Part shown: positions 53,919 to 62,283 of the stretch, in pieces
Numbering within the stretch: the first letter of the stretch is position 1
Layout of the letters: every line of letters starts with the position of its first letter
Program-made: the position numbers and the translations under genes
DNA from: an uncultured Clostridium sp.
GTDB taxonomy: Bacteria; Bacillota; Clostridia; TANB77; CAG-508
Reading direction: 5' to 3'
Assembly (NCBI GenBank): GCA_947648215.1
Contig: CANSMW010000001.1
Location: 79,296 to 143,295, forward strand
DNA: 64,000 bases
Notes under the pieces: generated by a model
What the model saw: the letters and a program-made list of their open reading frames with translations, nothing else
What the model was told of the DNA's origin: nothing
The model's database searches: none

Positions 53919-55976
53919 TTATGGGTTTGTTTCAATGATGGTAGATAATTGTGCGTAGGTATCGGTGGATAATAATTGTCTTGATACCTCTGTACCATTT
54001 AATTTTAATATTCGGTAGGCTCTGGATTTATAGCCTCCATGTCCTTTTTGAACCGTTTTTGTGGTGCCTTTTGGAAGAGCAGGATTTACACGGCGTTCTG
54101 TTTTCATTGGAATGGTCTGTAAAGTTTGTGATTGAATAATGACCTCATATTCTACTTCTTCTTTACAACCATAAATGCTAACCGTGATTTTTCCTCCATT
54201 AACAGTGGATACTACTTTTATTGGATATTTTCTTGAGTTTTTAAAGGCAAATTCTGGTCCTCCCCAAGAAACAGTGGCATCTGTACTAAGTGGCACATAT
54301 CCTGTTGCAAAATAATGGTTTGAACGTTTTACAATTTGTAAGTTTGCTCGTAATACTGTATTATAAAGTGTAGAAGAAACTTGGCATATTCCTCCTCCAA
54401 TTCCATTTTCTACTCGTCCATTTACATACACACCAGCAGATTTAAATCCTGCTGCTGCTGTTCTTTGTCCCACTACTTTATTATAATAAAATTCTTCTCC
54501 TGGCAATAGTACAACTCCATTAATTTTATTAGAAGCTAAACGAATATTGGTTGTACGATTAACATTTCCGGTCGAAAAGGTTGTTGAAAAAGTTGCTAGT
54601 AAATCTGGAAATGCTTCTGTTCCAATATGGTTCGTGGTTACCGCTGGTGTTGTAATTTTTAAAGGAATGGTAACATTCGGTTCTGTAGAAGCATTTACTT
54701 GGTTTTGTGCTTCTTCTATACTAATGCTTAAATCGACACCATTAATATGTGGATAAATGGTAAATGGATTTTGAGTATAATATGCATTTTTTGGTTCTTT
54801 ATAAATTTCATTTCGTATTCTATTTAAGTCGATTGGTTCTGGTTGTACTTCGCTAACTGGCATTTCAATGATACGTTCTTTGTTAAAATCGATTCCTGTT
54901 TCAATAATTTGTGTTTTTAATGGTTCTATTTGGATGGCAAAACCCTTTTCGCCTTTGTATATGTTTAGTTTTGAACCTTCTATGGAATAACTACTTTGTT
55001 TTACAATATCTGGCAAGTTTTCTTGTGTTCCTGTAATAAAAGTGGTTAATACTTCATCATTATGGGTATATTCTGGGGTGATTTCAAACCCATTCCATTT
55101 TGTCATTAAAATATCATAATTGTCTTTTAAAATATTTCCTGTTCTACCTTTTGTATAAGCTAACTCAACCGCCTCTGTTACTTTAAAATTTAGTTCAATT
55201 TGCTCTGGGGTCAATTTTGTTTCATATTCACCATGTTTCAACAAAATTTCCTTTTTTAGTTGCTCACTAAATACCTCATTTAATCGATTTTCCGCTTCCT
55301 CACGTGTTAAACCGCTTACATTAATCCCCTTTATTTGCACTCCTTCTATCACTTTGTCACTACCTTTGTTGATGAGTGCAAACACGGTAGAAAATGCAAG
55401 CACAATGAAAACAAGAATAGCTACTATAATGACAAGAACTTTTGTACGACGATGAGATTTTTTCTTCTTTTCTGCCTTTCCTTCTTCTGTTGTTTCCTCC
55501 TCACTTATCTCCCTATTTTCTTGCTCTTCCTTGTTTGCTTCTTCCGCTTTTTCTACAACCTCACTGTCTGTCTCATTTTTCTCTTTCTTTTGGTCTACTC
55601 CGTTTTTCGTCTCTTTTGTTTCGTTTAGTTGATTTTCAAACTCTTGGTCTTTTTCTTTCTCATTTTCCATACTTACTTTTGCTTGTTGTTCTTCTGTCTT
55701 TTTAGTTTCTTGTCCTAGTATGGTTACTTCTGCATTACCTTGTAATATGGTATTTAGGACAGACTCTTCTTTCCTTGTTTCAATTATTGTGTTGGCTTTT
55801 GAGGAAGTTTTCTTTTTTGATTTTGTTGTTTTCTTCTCTACCGTTTCTGGCTTTTTTTGTTCTACTTTTTCTTTCTTTGGTTGTATTTCTTCCACTTTTT
55901 CCTTTTCTTCTTGTTTACTTACTGTAGTTTCTTCCTTCTCATTTGCTTTATTCTCTAATTCTTCTTTCAATTTCAA
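53919..55976 (-). CDS. VanW-family membrane-anchored protein with long charged tail
   Basis: 685 residues. Residues 1-175 are extremely rich in Glu, Lys and Thr and should be cytoplasmic and disordered. One helix follows (VLVIIVAILVFIVLAFSTVF), then a peptidoglycan-binding-like (PG_binding_4) domain (GINVSGLTREEAENRLN), and a VanW domain (~455-580) with GQRTAAAGFKSAGVYVNG then GGGICQVSSTLYN. A G5-like domain (~590-660) ends the protein. VanW proteins occur in glycopeptide-resistance operons and sporulation; biochemical role unresolved. Confidence 0.88.
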   Translation of the reverse strand: MKLKEELENKANEKEETTVSKQEEKEKVEEIQPKKEKVEQKKPETVEKKTTKSKKKTSSKANTIIETRKEESVLNTILQGNAEVTILGQETKKTEEQQAKVSMENEKEKDQEFENQLNETKETKNGVDQKKEKNETDSEVVEKAEEANKEEQENREISEEETTEEGKAEKKKKSHRRTKVLVIIVAILVFIVLAFSTVFALINKGSDKVIEGVQIKGINVSGLTREEAENRLNEVFSEQLKKEILLKHGEYETKLTPEQIELNFKVTEAVELAYTKGRTGNILKDNYDILMTKWNGFEITPEYTHNDEVLTTFITGTQENLPDIVKQSSYSIEGSKLNIYKGEKGFAIQIEPLKTQIIETGIDFNKERIIEMPVSEVQPEPIDLNRIRNEIYKEPKNAYYTQNPFTIYPHINGVDLSISIEEAQNQVNASTEPNVTIPLKITTPAVTTNHIGTEAFPDLLATFSTTFSTGNVNRTTNIRLASNKINGVVLLPGEEFYYNKVVGQRTAAAGFKSAGVYVNGRVENGIGGGICQVSSTLYNTVLRANLQIVKRSNHYFATGYVPLSTDATVSWGGPEFAFKNSRKYPIKVVSTVNGGKITVSIYGCKEEVEYEVIIQSQTLQTIPMKTERRVNPALPKGTTKTVQKGHGGYKSRAYRILKLNGTEVSRQLLSTDTYAQLSTIIETNP

Positions 55977-56088
55977 AACTCCCTAAAATAAAATAAATCG
56001 TATTACATCTTATGCATAATACGACTTATATATAATATCACATAAACAAAAAATGAACAACATTTTTTCCTAATTTTTGACGGATTTT

Positions 56089-56163
56089 TCAATTTATTTT
56101 TTGTATTTCTTCTTTTGTTAATCCTGTTATATTTTGAATTAGTTCCACTGGCAAATTATGGAG
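56089..56163 (-). pseudogene. Remnant of an Rpn/PD-(D/E)XK transposase-like gene
   Basis: About 24 codons reading LHNLPVELIQNITGLTKEEI then QKIN and stop, the usual C-terminal tail of Rpn-type recombination-promoting nuclease/transposase proteins. A TAG directly precedes it and no further coding is seen upstream. Confidence 0.4.
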
Positions 56164-56228
56164 CTACCGTAGATCAGCTAGGAGTTCTCAAAACAGATTG
56201 TTTGTCTCTAAATTGTTACCATTGCCTG

Positions 56229-56564
56229 CTATTTTATTACATCTGCAACTGCTTCGGATATGATTTTGTTTACATCGGCTAGCATAATGTTGAATTTTAA
56301 TTCGGCATCAAAGTATTGTTTCATTTTTTCGTTTACAATTAACTGGGCATATAAATTTTGTAACTCATTTGCTTTTTCTACTTCTTGTTTTCCTTCTGAA
56401 ATCGCAGCAATTTGCACTTCATAGCGTTCTTTTTCAAATTTTCCTAGTTTTTCTTTTAATTCTGGCTCATTTGCAATTTCTTCTTTTGCTTTTTTGTAGT
56501 TTTTGTATTCTTCTGAATTTTTCATTTCATATGCCAAACGGTTGGCGGTATCGTAAATGTTCAT
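56229..56564 (-). CDS. YlbF/YmcA-family protein
   Basis: 111 residues, all helical: MNIYDTANRLAYEMKNSEEY, ELKEKLGKFEKERYEVQIAA, and a tail with FNIMLADVNKIISEAV, matching the YlbF/YmcA (Com_YlbF) family. In Bacillus these proteins form the Y-complex with YaaT that modulates RNase Y. Whether this copy does the same is not shown. It has a GGAGG binding site and is 108 nt downstream of the GT4 gene. Confidence 0.82.
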   Translation of the reverse strand: MNIYDTANRLAYEMKNSEEYKNYKKAKEEIANEPELKEKLGKFEKERYEVQIAAISEGKQEVEKANELQNLYAQLIVNEKMKQYFDAELKFNIMLADVNKIISEAVADVIK

Positions 56565-56672
56565 GTAAAATTTCCTCCTTGCCTTATTTTTAGGCGGACA
56601 ATGTATTATCTATTTTTGGATCGATGAGGGCATCGACCCCTACACATATTATAACCATATTTTTATTTCTTT

Positions 56673-57971
56673 TTATGCATAAGCTTGTCTTTTTCTAAAT
56701 GCCAATAGATTGGTAATTTCTGTTTGGGTATTTTTTGCTCGTTTTGTCTTATGCGCTTTTTCTTGTTGTATTTGACGAGCTTGGCGTTCTGCCATAGTTT
56801 GGCAAATTGCTTTTTGATAGGTAAAGTGGGTATCTTGTGCAATTTTAGCCCAGTTATATTCATTTTTCACCATGTTTTTAGCATTTTTTACGACATTTGC
56901 TGATAATTGCGGATTATATAGTAATGCTAAAATGGAATCCGCAATGGAATTTGGATTTCCTGCATAACTCTTCATGCCGTTTTCCCCGTGGCTTACAATT
57001 TCATTTAATCCTCCAATATCGGATACTACTACCGGTGTTCCAGAAAGCATCGCTTCTAGAGCTACAATTCCAAACGGTTCATAAGTACTTGGAAATACCG
57101 ATACATCTGCACATTTATACATTTTGCACACTTGTTTTGCATCCATATAACCAGTAAAATATACTTTATTACTAATTCCCATGGCATTTACTTGTGCTTT
57201 TAATTCATCTGTCATACCACCTTTTCCTGCAATAACAAGCTTTGCATCATGATATCCTGCTAAAATTTTAGGCATAGCAGACACCAAATGTTGCACTCCT
57301 TTTTCATAAACCAGTCTTCCCATAAATAGAATAATTTTTTCATTGTCTAATGCATATTGTCTTCGAAAATCGTAATCTCTTTCCACACCACTAAACATAT
57401 TTACATTAATTCCATTTGGTACGACATTAATCTTTTCAAAAGGAAGACCAAATTGGTATTGTAATTCTCTCTTCATATAATTACTATTTACAATTACTTC
57501 CGTTGCTTCATAGGTTAACATCCATTCGGTATCATTAATATAACGTTGGGTTTCATCATGAATACCAGAATTTCTGCCACTTTCTGTTGCATGGATGGTT
57601 GCTACAATTGGAATATCGTATGAATTTTTTAAGGTTTTTGCCGCATAAGCCACAAGCCAATCATGAGCATGAATGACATCAAAATTACCTTCTTTTGCCA
57701 TAATTTCATTTGCTTTTGCTACCATATTAAAATTCATTTGCATAATCCAATCAATAAAATTGTTCGGATGAATCATGTAATTATCCACACGATACACTTT
57801 CACACCTTTATCATCTTCATAATAAGGTGCATTTCCTTCACGGTATGTCACAACAGTTACATCGTGTCCATCTTTTATTAATCGTTTGGATAGGTCATTG
57901 ACAACTCTTGCAATTCCCCCTACAATTCTTGGTGGATACTCCCATGTTAGCATTAAAATTTTCATTGGCAT
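56673..57971 (-). CDS. Family 4 glycosyltransferase (glycogen synthase/GlgM-like)
   Basis: 432 residues. Starts MKILMLTWEYPPRIVGGIAR (the PPRIVGGIAR loop of GlgA/GlgM-like GT4 enzymes), FDVIHAHDWLVAYAA, NVVPNGINVNMF, FMGRLVYEKGVQHL and PSTYEPFGIVALEAML with the catalytic Glu pair. The C-terminal ~45 residues are basic and Gln-rich. It may use ADP- or UDP-glucose. No other glycogen gene is in the window, so storage versus wall glycan synthesis is open. Confidence 0.85.
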   Translation of the reverse strand: MPMKILMLTWEYPPRIVGGIARVVNDLSKRLIKDGHDVTVVTYREGNAPYYEDDKGVKVYRVDNYMIHPNNFIDWIMQMNFNMVAKANEIMAKEGNFDVIHAHDWLVAYAAKTLKNSYDIPIVATIHATESGRNSGIHDETQRYINDTEWMLTYEATEVIVNSNYMKRELQYQFGLPFEKINVVPNGINVNMFSGVERDYDFRRQYALDNEKIILFMGRLVYEKGVQHLVSAMPKILAGYHDAKLVIAGKGGMTDELKAQVNAMGISNKVYFTGYMDAKQVCKMYKCADVSVFPSTYEPFGIVALEAMLSGTPVVVSDIGGLNEIVSHGENGMKSYAGNPNSIADSILALLYNPQLSANVVKNAKNMVKNEYNWAKIAQDTHFTYQKAICQTMAERQARQIQQEKAHKTKRAKNTQTEITNLLAFRKRQAYA

Positions 57972-58197
57972 TTTACGCCCCTTCCTAACAATTCTCTTTT
58001 GTTTTTTACAACTGGTTTCATTTTATACAAAATTTTGACAAATGTAAATATGTTTTGCAAAAAAGTTTGCTATTTTATAAAAAAATCTTCTTTATACTTT
58101 TTAACCCGTAATTTTATATTACTTTTTATATTTTATACCACGAAATCCTATCTACTTTTTTGCAATGTTTTAAAATTACAAGACTCTACATGATTTA

Positions 58198-59043
58198 TCA
58201 TTCATAATCTACTTCCATATCTTCCATAACTAATTCTAAATTTCTCTCTTTCCAATATTCTTTCTCTCTTTCCATATATTGAATTATATCATTTGAAATT
58301 TTCAAATTTACACTTTTTATGGTTTCTTTTTCTATTTTTGTTAGTTTTTGCACAATTTTTTTTCCACATTTTACTACAGTTTCGTCTTTTCTTTCTATAC
58401 GAGCCCTCTCACATACCTCTAAAAACTTATCTTCTATGTACTTATTTCCTTTTGCATAGTCTTTTACTGTATCTTCCATTACTATTACTTTTTGAAGAAA
58501 TGTATTATCAGGCTTATCATAACGCAAAAATCTATGTGCTCCATAATATGACAATCTTATCTTATCATCAACAGAAATCAACATATCATAACACTTAACT
58601 TTATCAGTTAGTCTTGTTATATCATACTTAACTATATGTTCTTCACTCTTACTAATATCTAATATTTCTCTAGTCGTTGTATATATTGGATATTCACCTC
58701 TAATTATAGAAATTCTACATAATTCTTTAAATTTATCTACCTCCCATACTATGGGATGTATACTTACTAAAGGTTCTATTTCGCTCATGTCTGTTGCAAA
58801 TCTTAGAAGTTTTGTTAACTTTTTTCCATCCTTTCTAGCATATGCTTCTGGAATTTTTTCTCCTAACTTTATTTTTAATTCATAAATTTCTCTTTTTGAC
58901 TCGCTAATTAATTTTATTAATTGGTAATATTGTTTTGCACTCATTGCTTTAGCTAATATATCGATAACAGATTCTATTATTTCATAATTTTCTTTTTCAA
59001 TCTGTTGTTGTTCTTGAAATTTTTTCATTTCTTCTTCCATCAT
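58198..59043 (-). CDS. Unrecognised protein of the AAA+/VWA operon
   Basis: 281 residues, charged, mainly helical, no signal or membrane segment. It has a coiled N-terminus (MKKFQEQQQIEKENYEIIES) and a central VSIHPIVWEVDKFKELCRIS block. I know no family. Its start codon overlaps the stop of the upstream gene (ATGA), so it is translationally coupled and should act with the AAA+ ATPase and VWA protein. It is the last gene of the operon. Confidence 0.7.
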   Translation of the reverse strand: MMEEEMKKFQEQQQIEKENYEIIESVIDILAKAMSAKQYYQLIKLISESKREIYELKIKLGEKIPEAYARKDGKKLTKLLRFATDMSEIEPLVSIHPIVWEVDKFKELCRISIIRGEYPIYTTTREILDISKSEEHIVKYDITRLTDKVKCYDMLISVDDKIRLSYYGAHRFLRYDKPDNTFLQKVIVMEDTVKDYAKGNKYIEDKFLEVCERARIERKDETVVKCGKKIVQKLTKIEKETIKSVNLKISNDIIQYMEREKEYWKERNLELVMEDMEVDYE

Positions 59044-59360
59044 ACTCTTCCTCTCATTCTGATTTCTATACTTATTTCACGCCAATAATTTAATTCTTTT
59101 TCTATATTTCTATAAATATTTAATATATCTTTTTCAATAGAATCACTTTTATAAATTCTTATTTCATTTGCTTTTTTATGTTTATATGCCTCTTCTAATA
59201 AGTCTTTTTTTTCTAGTTCTCTCTGTATTACATGTATTTCTTCTATATCTGTTTTAGCCCATTTAACAACATTTCTTATATTATCATTCTTTATATATGG
59301 AAGTAATAATTGTAATTTATCTTTAATTTCTATAATTTTTTCTAACTCGCTACTTTTCAT
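59040..59360 (-). CDS. Small helical protein of the AAA+/VWA operon
   Basis: 106 residues (MKSSELEKIIEIKDKLQLLL), entirely helical and charged; unknown family. ATG at 59360 has GTGAGGA 5 nt upstream; a TTG at 59378 overlaps the ATPase stop by 4 nt and is a less likely start. It probably binds one of the two large partners. Confidence 0.65.
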   Translation of the reverse strand: MKSSELEKIIEIKDKLQLLLPYIKNDNIRNVVKWAKTDIEEIHVIQRELEKKDLLEEAYKHKKANEIRIYKSDSIEKDILNIYRNIEKELNYWREISIEIRMRGRV

Positions 59361-59374
59361 ATTTTCCTCACTTA

Positions 59375-61882
59375 TCAATATAATTCTAATTCGTCTTCTA
59401 TATTGGCTCTTGAAATCTTATTAACTTTACCTATTATATTAGGATTCTTATTTCTTACATATTGAGTATGTTTAATGAATGCTTCTTTCTCTAATTTTTC
59501 CTTTTCTTCTTGTGATATATCCTTTGTACTACAATTTAATTCTTTAAACAAATAATCGGTAATTTCCCTAAATGTCATTTTACTTTTATTTCTATAATTT
59601 AAAACATATATATTATCTTCAATTTTTTCAAAACAATGTTCTTTTCCATCTTTATGTTCCTTATTGCTATATATAATACATTCTAATTCCATTTCTATTG
59701 GATTTTTAGCTTTAATTTTACAGTCACAAACTTTTAGATTAATATTTCCTATTAAATTCATTATACTAATTAAACTCTGGATTGGTATAACTGTTGTATT
59801 GGCATAAAATTTGTACATATTTTTATAAATATCATTTTCTTTCTCTCTTACTCTTATTGCTATAATACTCACTTTATCACCTTCATATATAATTAAACCG
59901 TCCTCATAAATTTTAACTCCTTTTTTTTGTTGTAAATATCTACTTAATTTTTCCGCATTTTCTTCTCTAAACATAAACTTCTCTATATTATTTCGTTCAA
60001 TTACTAATTGTCCGACCTCTGCCCATTGTACACTATTAGATATATTCAACACACTTCCAGAATTTTTTGCAAAAGCATTTTTTAAAATCTCTCCATCTGT
60101 TAATTCCTGCATAGTAAAATTTTGTTTGCTATTTATGTTTAGCTGGTCTTTTTCTTCGACTTGTTCAAATTTAAAATCTGTCTCTTCAATTGGTTTTCCT
60201 AATAGTTGCTCTATAATTTTTCGATAATTTTCCAATTCTATCGTTTGTTGCTCAATTGTCCATTTACTATCTTCTGCTTCAGCAATACTAAAATTATGTG
60301 CTATTATTCTATTATTTATTTCATCAATTTCTGCATTCGTTGCATCTATTTCCCTTCTATATTTTTCTTCTGATTGTTCTATTTTTTGTTTTACCTCATC
60401 TCTTAGTTTCCTTTCTCTACTTTCAAAATCTTGATTCATTTTCTCTCTTTCATCTTTTATAGTTTTATTAGCTTTTTGTAAAGCGTCTTTTTCTGCCTCA
60501 TCTCTAAGTCTAAATACTTCAATTTCTTTTTGCTTTAATTCATCTGATGCATTTTGATATTCTCTTTCCATTTTTTCTCTTTGTGCTTTTAAATATTCTT
60601 CTGCTTCATTTTTCGCATCTTGTGTCGCATTCATTCTCAACCTATTTGTTTCTTCTTCTCGCCTTTTTAAATCATTTTCTTGCACATCTAGCTTTTTTTG
60701 CCTATCTTGAATATCTTTTTGCATGTCTTCATATTCTCTTCTTACATGTTTTAGTTTTTCTTTCTCTACTTCTAACTGTTCTTTTTGTTCATTCAATTCT
60801 CTTGTTACTTCTCTAATTTGTTCTGGATAAAAATTTTTTGCCATTTCGTGTTTCAAATTATTCAGCTCATTACTAGATTCTTTTCTTCCAAAAGCATCTA
60901 ATAATCTACGATACCATTCTACCAATTCGCTTTTACTTTTTGTTAAATCTTTAAATAATTCAATGTCATTTTCATCTTTTACCATATTAGCAATAATAGC
61001 TGTAGTAACAATATCTGTTTTGTCTGCTCCAATTTCAATTAATGTTTCCGCATCTTTTATTGCTTGCATACACTCTGAACAAGATGGCAATCTAGAAAAA
61101 GGAAATTCCTCTTGAGAATTATACATTGCTGAATATAATAAAGTAACTGAATTTCTAATTGAAAAACTTGAATTTTTTAATACTCTATCTATTGTTTTAC
61201 ATAATATGCTTGGTTTCATGTAATCTAACTTTAAAAATTTCAATCTTCTAGTTAATGGTCCAGATAAATTTTCTCTTGCATCATTTTTACAAACAATTAC
61301 CTGTATATTTGATAATTTGTTTTTATCAATCTTTACTTTTCCTCTTTGAGTAGTATCAACTTCTCCATCTTGCAAAAAGTTCAGTAAAAAAGTATCTGTT
61401 TCTTCTCTTGCTTTATCATATTCATCTAAAAAAACTATTACTTTTTTTCCTTCATTTACCATATCTATTGCTTGTACCAATTTCCCTGAAATTATGGCTT
61501 TTTCTGCATTTCCTGCAATAGCTGCTACAACGTTTATCTCTTCATATAATTCTGCTTTGCTAGTTGATGTATTACATTGATATGAAACTATTTCTATATT
61601 TTCTGACAACAGTTGTTCTAATAACTTTTGATATGTCTTAGCATAAAAACTTTTTCCAGCACCTGGTGGACCATCAAGACATATCGCATGAATTCCCTGT
61701 CCTACTTGTCCACCTTTAACCATTTTTAATATGTTTAGTCCCGTCTGCAAAACTAATTCTCTTGTAGGATAATATCCTAAATTTTCTAACTTCCATTGCA
61801 AATCATTGATTTCTACATCTACAATCAAATTACTTTCTATTTCTTTATACTCACTTTCTTCTAAATCTATTATATCTTTCAT
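59375..61882 (-). CDS. AAA+ ATPase with long coiled-coil, MoxR-like context
   Basis: 835 residues. AAA+ domain ~50-290: Walker A LDGPPGAGKSFYAKTYQ (~70), Walker B KVIVFLDEYDKA (~148), a sensor in VIVCKNDA and Arg finger RRLKFL. Residues ~335-560 form a highly charged coiled-coil (repeated EKEKLKHVRREYEDMQ-type heptads). A C-terminal globular part of ~250 residues is unknown. The pairing with a VWA-domain gene in the same operon recalls MoxR-VWA chaperone-like systems, but the coiled-coil is unusual. It may remodel a membrane or nucleic-acid target. Confidence 0.8.
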   Translation of the reverse strand: MKDIIDLEESEYKEIESNLIVDVEINDLQWKLENLGYYPTRELVLQTGLNILKMVKGGQVGQGIHAICLDGPPGAGKSFYAKTYQKLLEQLLSENIEIVSYQCNTSTSKAELYEEINVVAAIAGNAEKAIISGKLVQAIDMVNEGKKVIVFLDEYDKAREETDTFLLNFLQDGEVDTTQRGKVKIDKNKLSNIQVIVCKNDARENLSGPLTRRLKFLKLDYMKPSILCKTIDRVLKNSSFSIRNSVTLLYSAMYNSQEEFPFSRLPSCSECMQAIKDAETLIEIGADKTDIVTTAIIANMVKDENDIELFKDLTKSKSELVEWYRRLLDAFGRKESSNELNNLKHEMAKNFYPEQIREVTRELNEQKEQLEVEKEKLKHVRREYEDMQKDIQDRQKKLDVQENDLKRREEETNRLRMNATQDAKNEAEEYLKAQREKMEREYQNASDELKQKEIEVFRLRDEAEKDALQKANKTIKDEREKMNQDFESRERKLRDEVKQKIEQSEEKYRREIDATNAEIDEINNRIIAHNFSIAEAEDSKWTIEQQTIELENYRKIIEQLLGKPIEETDFKFEQVEEKDQLNINSKQNFTMQELTDGEILKNAFAKNSGSVLNISNSVQWAEVGQLVIERNNIEKFMFREENAEKLSRYLQQKKGVKIYEDGLIIYEGDKVSIIAIRVREKENDIYKNMYKFYANTTVIPIQSLISIMNLIGNINLKVCDCKIKAKNPIEMELECIIYSNKEHKDGKEHCFEKIEDNIYVLNYRNKSKMTFREITDYLFKELNCSTKDISQEEKEKLEKEAFIKHTQYVRNKNPNIIGKVNKISRANIEDELELY

Positions 61883-61912
61883 AATTATTATCCATTCTAA
61901 TTGTATTTTTGT

Positions 61913-62239
61913 TTATAGCAAAACTGCTATAATATTATTTCGATATTTCATGAGTTCTAAAATGCTATTATTTTTGCATATTACATTATATATTGGAGTT
62001 ATAAACTTCAATATATCCAAGTTTGAGTATGTATTTGCTTCACTCCATATCTCACCTCTATGGTTTTCCCCATTCTGTACGATAATTCTATTATTTTCTA
62101 TATAAATTAATAATCCATTTTCTTCTATAGGTAAATATTTTTCAATCTTCTCTTTTCTTGTAATTCCTTTTAAATTATATGTACACATTATTAATAGTTT
62201 TTTTAACTTCTCATTTTCAATAACTTTATTAGAATTCAC
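61913..62239 (-). CDS. Unrecognised small protein between VWA and AAA+ genes
   Basis: 108 residues, MNSNKVIENEKLKKLLIMCT at the start, mixed alpha/beta, with hydrophobic strands (NGLLIYIENNRIIVQNG). Start has GGAGGAGAATAAAGGTG upstream. No family known to me. Its fixed place in the operon suggests a component or adaptor. Confidence 0.6.
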   Translation of the reverse strand: MNSNKVIENEKLKKLLIMCTYNLKGITRKEKIEKYLPIEENGLLIYIENNRIIVQNGENHRGEIWSEANTYSNLDILKFITPIYNVICKNNSILELMKYRNNIIAVLL

Positions 62240-62283
62240 CTTTATTCTCCTCCTTACCCATTTGTTTGATGTTTTATTTTTCT